A stretch of DNA of 10,441 nucleotides. Origin: Comamonadaceae bacterium (GTDB lineage Bacteria > Pseudomonadota > Gammaproteobacteria > Burkholderiales > Burkholderiaceae_C). Of the stretch, positions 6,974 to 10,441 are shown piece by piece (the first letter of the stretch is position 1; each line of letters begins with the position of its first letter). The notes below the pieces were generated by a model. It searched no databases, was not told where the DNA came from, and was given only the letters and a program-made list of their open reading frames with translations. The stretch lies in NCBI GenBank assembly GCA_947483455.1, contig CANKNK010000033.1, positions 1-10,441 on the forward strand, read 5' to 3'. The position numbers were made by a program, and so were the translations under genes.

Positions 6974-8112
6974 TGATGAATACACAAGCACAACAAGACC
7001 GCTGGTTGCTGATCGGCTTCACCCTGGCCCTGCTGGCCGGCCCTATATTGCTCAAACCCTTCGGGGCCGGTTACCCGGATTTGCTACAAAAATTTTGCAT
7101 CTTCGGAATTTTCGCGGTGGGCTATAACATTTTGTTTGGCCTGACGGGCTACCTGTCCTTTGGCCACGCTGCATTTTTGGGCATTGGCTCCTACACCGCG
7201 GTGTGGAGCTTCAAACTGCTGACCATGAACGTGTTACCCGCCATCATTCTGAGCATATTGATGACCGCCCTGTTTGGTCTGGTGATCGGCTACCTCTGCT
7301 TGCGCCGCTCAGGCATTTACTTCTCGATTTTGACGCTGGCCTTCGCCCAGATGGCTTACAACCTGGCGTATTCGGTGCTCACACCGATCACCAACGGCGA
7401 AACGGGTTTGCAATTGGTCAAAGGCGATCCACATGTTCTGGACCGTTGGTTTGGTGTGCCCGTTGTAGAGGGTATCCCGTCTACCAATTTCTTTGGTATT
7501 TCCATGGTGGGATATAGCGGGTTTTATTTCTGTGCGGCCCTGCTGATCATTAGCTTTTATGTCGCGATGCGCCTGACCCGATCGCCCTTTGGTCTGATGC
7601 TCAAAGCCATCAAGTCCAATCAGAACCGCCTGAAGTACACCGGAGTCAACACCCGCTCTTACGCCTTGATCGCTTTTGTGATCAGTGGCTGCTACGCCGG
7701 TCTGGCCGGCGCCCTGCTGGCGGTGACCGACCCACTGGCGGGCGCTGACCGCATGCACTGGTCTGCCTCTGGCGAAGTGGTGCTGATGACGATCTTGGGT
7801 GGCGTGGGCACTTTGTTAGGCCCGGTACTTGGCGCAGGCTTGATCAAGTACCTGGAAAATATTTTCTCCTCCTTCAATGAGCAGATATTGAATGGCGTCT
7901 TCGGCTTTCTACCCGATGCTATGCAACACCCGGTGGTCAAGTTCGTGGGCTTGTTTGTAGGCGAAGGATGGGAGCTGACCTTGGGCGTTCTATTCCTGGT
8001 GCTGATTATTTTTGTACCTGGAGGTCTGATGCAAGGCTTTCAAAGTCTGCAACGCCGCCTCTTTCCTGCGCAGGCCAAGCCCGCTGCTGATGCGACCCGA
8101 GGAGCACACTAA
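6973..8112 (+). CDS. ABC transporter permease, LivM-like
   Basis: The 379-residue product is the second channel subunit. The LivM signature [18 protein letters not shown] lies at 51-68, and [20 protein letters not shown] forms part of the later EAA-like coupling region, preceded by [14 protein letters not shown]. Many hydrophobic segments give an integral inner-membrane protein. The length is usual for LivM/UrtC-type subunits. The first ATG overlaps the TGA of the upstream permease gene by one base (TGATGATG). A Shine-Dalgarno GGAGG at 6964-6968 is 4 nt from this ATG and 7 nt from the next one at 6976, so translation may really begin one codon later. The arrangement indicates translational coupling. 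Confidence 0.9.
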   Translation: MMNTQAQQDRWLLIGFTLALLAGPILLKPFGAGYPDLLQKFCIFGIFAVGYNILFGLTGYLSFGHAAFLGIGSYTAVWSFKLLTMNVLPAIILSILMTALFGLVIGYLCLRRSGIYFSILTLAFAQMAYNLAYSVLTPITNGETGLQLVKGDPHVLDRWFGVPVVEGIPSTNFFGISMVGYSGFYFCAALLIISFYVAMRLTRSPFGLMLKAIKSNQNRLKYTGVNTRSYALIAFVISGCYAGLAGALLAVTDPLAGADRMHWSASGEVVLMTILGGVGTLLGPVLGAGLIKYLENIFSSFNEQILNGVFGFLPDAMQHPVVKFVGLFVGEGWELTLGVLFLVLIIFVPGGLMQGFQSLQRRLFPAQAKPAADATRGAH

Positions 8113-8867
8113 TGGCTGCACTTGAAGTCTCCGGTTTGAAGAAAAGTTTTGGCGGTCTCAAAGCCCTGAACGATGTCAACCTGTCCGTGCAATTTGGCAC
8201 CGTACACGCCATCATCGGACCCAATGGCGCTGGCAAGTCCACTTTGCTCAATGCCTTCGTAGGTCGTTTAATCCCCGACGAAGGCAGTGTCGTCTTCGAC
8301 GGCATTTCGCTGGTCGGATTGCAACCGCATGAAATCAACCAAGCCGGTGTGGTGCGGGTATTTCAAACGCCAGAAATTTTCGGTGAATTGAGCCTGCTAG
8401 ACAACGTGCTGATTCCGGCCTTCTCGCACCGCGACGGCGAGTTCAAACTCAACGGCTGGTCGCGCGCTGCCGAACAGGCACATGTGCATGAAGTCGCCAA
8501 GCACATGCTCGAAGACGTGGGCCTTTACGGCAAGCGAGGCATGATCGCCAACAGCCTGTCGCGTGGCGACAAGCGCCGTTTAGAGCTGGCGATGTGCCTG
8601 GCCCAAGAACCCAAGCTATTGTTGTTGGACGAACCCACTGCCGGTATGTCGCGGGCCGACACCAATAGCACCATCGACCTGCTGCAACGCTTGGGCGACG
8701 GCAAAGTCACCAAAATCATCATCGAACACGATATGCACGTGGTCTTCTCGCTGGCCGAAAAAATCAGCGTGATGGCCCAAGGCGCCATCATTGCAGAAGG
8801 CGCGCCTGAGGCCATCAAAACCGACCCACGCGTGCAAGAAGCCTACCTCGGAGGAGCGCATCTGTGA
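8112..8867 (+). CDS. ABC transporter ATP-binding protein, LivG-like
   Basis: The 251-residue cytoplasmic ATPase shows Walker A GPNGAGKST (36-44), a Q-loop Gln85 in RVFQTPEIF, the signature region NSLSRGDKRRLELA (147-160), Walker B LLLLDEP (169-175) followed by TAGM, and the switch His206 in IIEHDM. The VFQTPEIFGELSLLDNVLIP block is typical of LivG-class subunits. The signature reads LSRGD where most ABC proteins have LSGGQ; LivG proteins often vary at this site (for example LxYGQ), so activity is still expected. The ATG overlaps the preceding TAA by one base, with a strong GAGGAG Shine-Dalgarno (8099-8104) 7 nt upstream. It pairs with the next gene's product to drive uptake. Confidence 0.92.
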   Translation: MAALEVSGLKKSFGGLKALNDVNLSVQFGTVHAIIGPNGAGKSTLLNAFVGRLIPDEGSVVFDGISLVGLQPHEINQAGVVRVFQTPEIFGELSLLDNVLIPAFSHRDGEFKLNGWSRAAEQAHVHEVAKHMLEDVGLYGKRGMIANSLSRGDKRRLELAMCLAQEPKLLLLDEPTAGMSRADTNSTIDLLQRLGDGKVTKIIIEHDMHVVFSLAEKISVMAQGAIIAEGAPEAIKTDPRVQEAYLGGAHL

Positions 8868-9580
8868 CCGCACCCAACGCTTATTTCTCGTGCAGCAATA
8901 TGCACTCCTACTATGGCGAAAGCTATATCGTCCAAGGCGTGGGTTTTCAAATCCAGAAAGGTGAAATCGTCGCCTTGCTCGGGCGCAATGGTGCGGGTAA
9001 GACCTCCACCCTGCGCTCGATTGCCCGCCTAGACGCGCCCAAGCTGCAACAGGGCGAAATCTGGCTCGACGGCCAGCCACTGCACACCATGAGTGCCTAC
9101 CAGGCCTCACGATTGGGCGTGGGCCTGGTGCCCGAAGATCGGCGCATCATCCCCAGTCTGACGGTAGAAGAAAACTTGCAATTGGCCCAAATTGAAAAAC
9201 CCATCGGTTGGTCCATCGAGCGCATTTACGAACATTTTCCGCGCTTGGCTGAACGGCGCAAACAAGAAGCGGTCACTATGTCCGGTGGCGAACAGCAAAT
9301 GCTGGCCGTGGCCCGTGCGCTGGCGCGTGATGTCAAACTGCTGCTACTGGACGAGCCCTACGAAGGCTTGGCACCGGTGATCGTGCGCGAAATCGAAAAG
9401 ATTTTGGAAGAGATCAAAGAACTGGGCTTTACCACCATCATCGTGGAGCAAAACGCGATTGCCGCCTTGCACTTATCCGACCGTGCGCTGATTCTGGACA
9501 TGGGCGAAGTCGTGTTCGACGGCACTGCGAAGGAAGTGATTGAAAACAGCGAATTGCGCCAGCAGTACTTGGCAATTTGA
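8864..9580 (+). CDS. ABC transporter ATP-binding protein, LivF-like
   Basis: The 238-residue second ATPase starts at GTG 8864, overlapping the upstream stop in GTGA, with a strong GGAGGAG (8850-8856) 7 nt before it. It has Walker A GRNGAGKTS (40-48), GLVPEDRRIIPSLTVEENL (87-105) typical of LivF, signature MSGGEQQ (139-145) and Walker B LLLLDEP (159-165) followed by YEGLAP. The switch position is Gln196 in VEQN rather than His, as is usual for LivF. The length matches LivF. It completes the importer; no further co-directional gene follows for 292 bp. Confidence 0.93.
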   Translation: MTAPNAYFSCSNMHSYYGESYIVQGVGFQIQKGEIVALLGRNGAGKTSTLRSIARLDAPKLQQGEIWLDGQPLHTMSAYQASRLGVGLVPEDRRIIPSLTVEENLQLAQIEKPIGWSIERIYEHFPRLAERRKQEAVTMSGGEQQMLAVARALARDVKLLLLDEPYEGLAPVIVREIEKILEEIKELGFTTIIVEQNAIAALHLSDRALILDMGEVVFDGTAKEVIENSELRQQYLAI

Positions 9581-9632
9581 GGTGGCATTGAGGCAGCCTG
9601 GCCTGGTAGCTGCTGTTTTCATCAACGTGTAA

Positions 9633-9664
9633 TCGCGAGGATCGCCGCGACGCGAATTTCGCGC
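9633..9664. repeat. Cluster of short CGCGA/TCGCG palindromes
   Basis: Within 32 bp after the ABC operon there are TCGCG (9633-9637) facing CGCGA (9646-9650), GCGA (9635-9638) facing TCGC (9642-9645), and CGCGAA-T-TTCGCG (9651-9663). The repeats can form alternative small hairpins. They may help mRNA 3'-end formation with the terminator downstream, or be part of an intergenic repeat element; a single copy in this window cannot decide. Confidence 0.4.
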
Positions 9665-9670
9665 CGAACT

Positions 9671-9693
9671 TGGGACGGGGCCCGCCCATTTTT
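9671..9693 (+). terminator. Candidate terminator of the ABC transporter operon
   Basis: TGGG (9671-9674) pairs with CCCA (9685-9688) and CGG (9676-9678) with CCG (9682-9684), with a single bulged A at 9675 and a 3-nt loop, followed directly by TTTTT (9689-9693). The stem is short but entirely GC-rich apart from its base. It lies 90 nt after the last ABC gene and before the next promoter region, where a terminator is expected. Confidence 0.5.
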
Positions 9694-9749
9694 CCAATGC
9701 GATGCATCTAGGTGTCTCCGGGTGCGCACGCGCCTGCGTCAGCCGGTGC

Positions 9750-9788
9750 GGGTAATTACGAGCAGCCGGGTATTCCCGGGTAAACCCG
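9750..9788. promoter_or_regulatory. Candidate operator region with GGGTAAACCC core and extra half-sites
   Basis: CGGGTAAACCCG (9777-9788) has 5-bp arms around AA and shares the ten bases GGGTAAACCC with the palindrome upstream of the ABC operon. Two further GGGTA half-sites lie upstream at 9750-9754 and 9768-9772, in the same orientation; the last two half-sites are 10 bp apart, one helical turn. The core centre is about 42 bp before the predicted transcription start of the PQQ dehydrogenase gene. This looks like a multi-site activator region. PQQ alcohol dehydrogenases are known to be controlled by LuxR-type response regulators in pseudomonads; linking that family to this site is inference. 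Confidence 0.45.
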
Positions 9789-9789
9789 C

Positions 9790-9818
9790 TTGCTGCCCCT
9801 GCCGGTCAGCCATAAAGT
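9790..9818 (+). promoter_or_regulatory. Candidate promoter of the PQQ dehydrogenase gene
   Basis: TTGCTG (9790-9795) and TAAAGT (9813-9818) are spaced by 17 bp, with 3/6 and 4/6 matches to the sigma70 hexamers. Such a weak core promoter would suit an activator bound just upstream at 9777-9788. The start would be near 9825, immediately before the hairpin at 9826-9847. Confidence 0.35.
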
Positions 9819-9825
9819 GGTTTCA

Positions 9826-9847
9826 GGCCGGGTTGGTCAACCCGGCC
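9826..9847 (+). repeat. Strong hairpin in the leader of the PQQ dehydrogenase gene
   Basis: GGCCGGGTTG (9826-9835) and CAACCCGGCC (9838-9847) form a perfect 10-bp inverted repeat with a 2-base centre (realistically nine pairs and a 4-nt loop in RNA). It ends 16 nt before the GGGA Shine-Dalgarno (9864-9867), leaving the ribosome site free. No T-run follows. It may act as a 5' stabilising hairpin if transcription begins just before it, or as a DNA operator. Confidence 0.55.
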
Positions 9848-9872
9848 GCACAAACACCACCAAGGGAATAAT

Positions 9873-10441
9873 ATGAAGCGATACATAAGAAGCCGCGCCC
9901 GCCGCATTTGCGTCGGTATGCTGGGCTGGGTAGCAGCCCTCTCCATCGGGTTAGCAAGCGCCCAGGCAACCGATGCCGTCAAAGGGTCCGAGGCCCACAT
10001 CCGGGCCGTCACCGGCAAAGTAGACGGCGCAATGATTCATGCAAACGCTGCCACGACACGGGACTGGCCTAGCTATGGCCTGGACTATGCCGAGACCCGT
10101 TTCAGCCGTTTGAACCAAGTCAACGAGGACACTGTGGGTAAGCTGGGCCTGGCCTGGACCTACAACCTCGAGTCAACACGTGGCGTCGAAGCCACACCGT
10201 TAGTGGTCGATGGCATCATGTACGTCACAGCAGCCTGGAGCGTGGTCCACGCGCTTGATGTGCGCACTGGCCAGCGGCTGTGGACCTTCGATCCCCAGGT
10301 GCCGCGCGCCATGGGCTACAAGGGCTGCTGCGACGTCGTTAACCGCGGCGTGGCGCTTTACAAGGGCAAGGTTTATGTGGGCGCTTACGATGGTCGCCTG
10401 ATCGCGCTAGATGCCGCCAGCGGCGCCAAGGTCTGGGAGCA
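9873..10441 (+). CDS. PQQ-dependent alcohol dehydrogenase (quinoprotein), 5' part only
   Basis: The first 189 residues are present; the frame is open to the right edge. Residues 1-30 form a Sec-type signal peptide (basic MKRYIRSRARR, hydrophobic 14-28, cleavage after ASA at 30), so the enzyme is periplasmic. The mature part has DWPSYGLDYAETRFSRLNQV (64-83), the usual opening of the eight-bladed propeller. GVEATPLVVDGIMYVTAAW (104-122) includes Glu106, a likely PQQ contact. GYKGCCDVVNRGVAL (148-162) contains the adjacent Cys152-Cys153 pair that forms the vicinal disulfide near PQQ. AYDGRLIALDAASG is a tryptophan-docking-like blade end. Full proteins are about 600-700 residues. Whether a C-terminal cytochrome c (quinohaemoprotein) or the lanthanide-marking aspartate exists lies outside the window, so methanol/ethanol/other alcohol specificity is open. 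ATG 9873 has GGGA 5 nt upstream. Confidence 0.93.
   Translation, partial: MKRYIRSRARRICVGMLGWVAALSIGLASAQATDAVKGSEAHIRAVTGKVDGAMIHANAATTRDWPSYGLDYAETRFSRLNQVNEDTVGKLGLAWTYNLESTRGVEATPLVVDGIMYVTAAWSVVHALDVRTGQRLWTFDPQVPRAMGYKGCCDVVNRGVALYKGKVYVGAYDGRLIALDAASGAKVWE

Noticed and set aside
4479..9580. Naming the importer urtABCDE (urea transporter)
   Set aside because: The architecture and the long binding protein resemble Urt, but no urease genes are present and no motif specific for urea could be confirmed.
9592..9619. GGCAGC...GCTGCT hairpin with GTTTT as the terminator of the ABC operon
   Set aside because: Six pairs including one wobble, long 11-nt loop and only four T; the structure at 9671-9693 is better.
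9873..10441. Calling the dehydrogenase XoxF or MxaF
   Set aside because: The residues that decide metal type and the presence or absence of a cytochrome domain lie beyond the window; the CCDVVNRG block is common to all these groups.

Overview
The window looks like chromosomal DNA from a betaproteobacterium of the order Burkholderiales, most likely a Comamonadaceae relative. This is inferred from the moderately high G+C (by eye), the family flavour of the proteins and the gene neighbourhood; no rRNA or other marker gene is present to prove it. Genes are tightly packed, and only the spaces at 4244-4478 and 9581-9872 are sizeable. No tRNA, rRNA, CRISPR array or insertion sequence is visible.

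Left part (1-4243): a purine/urate catabolism cluster. A PuuE-type allantoinase (minus strand, its end lost at the left edge) is divergent from a 5-hydroxyisourate hydrolase gene (uraH). A proline-rich lipoprotein with a TonB-like C-terminus (minus strand) follows, then xdhC (xanthine dehydrogenase maturation factor) and puuD (membrane urate oxidase with a C-terminal cytochrome c domain). Together these cover maturation of xanthine dehydrogenase, urate to 5-hydroxyisourate (PuuD), its hydrolysis (UraH) and allantoin to allantoate (PuuE). Xanthine dehydrogenase itself and OHCU decarboxylase (UraD) are not in the window.

Middle (4244-9580): an AT-rich promoter region with a clear sigma70-like promoter and a palindromic operator candidate, followed by a complete five-gene ABC importer of the branched-chain amino acid/amide (HAAT) class. 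It comprises a substrate-binding protein with a probable Tat signal, two LivH/LivM-like permeases and two LivG/LivF-like ATPases. A strong intrinsic terminator lies between the binding-protein gene and the first permease gene, so the binding protein is probably made in excess. The four downstream genes overlap or nearly touch and are probably translationally coupled. The substrate cannot be read from the sequence.

Right part (9581-10441): a 292-bp spacer with a candidate terminator, several inverted repeats and a candidate promoter, then the start of a periplasmic PQQ-dependent alcohol dehydrogenase (adjacent-cysteine motif present), cut by the right edge. The most interesting observation is that the core GGGTAAACCC occurs upstream of both the transporter operon and the PQQ dehydrogenase gene, at positions differing by about one helical turn relative to the predicted promoters. 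This suggests one regulator controls both, and hence that the importer belongs with the alcohol-oxidation system rather than with urate breakdown.
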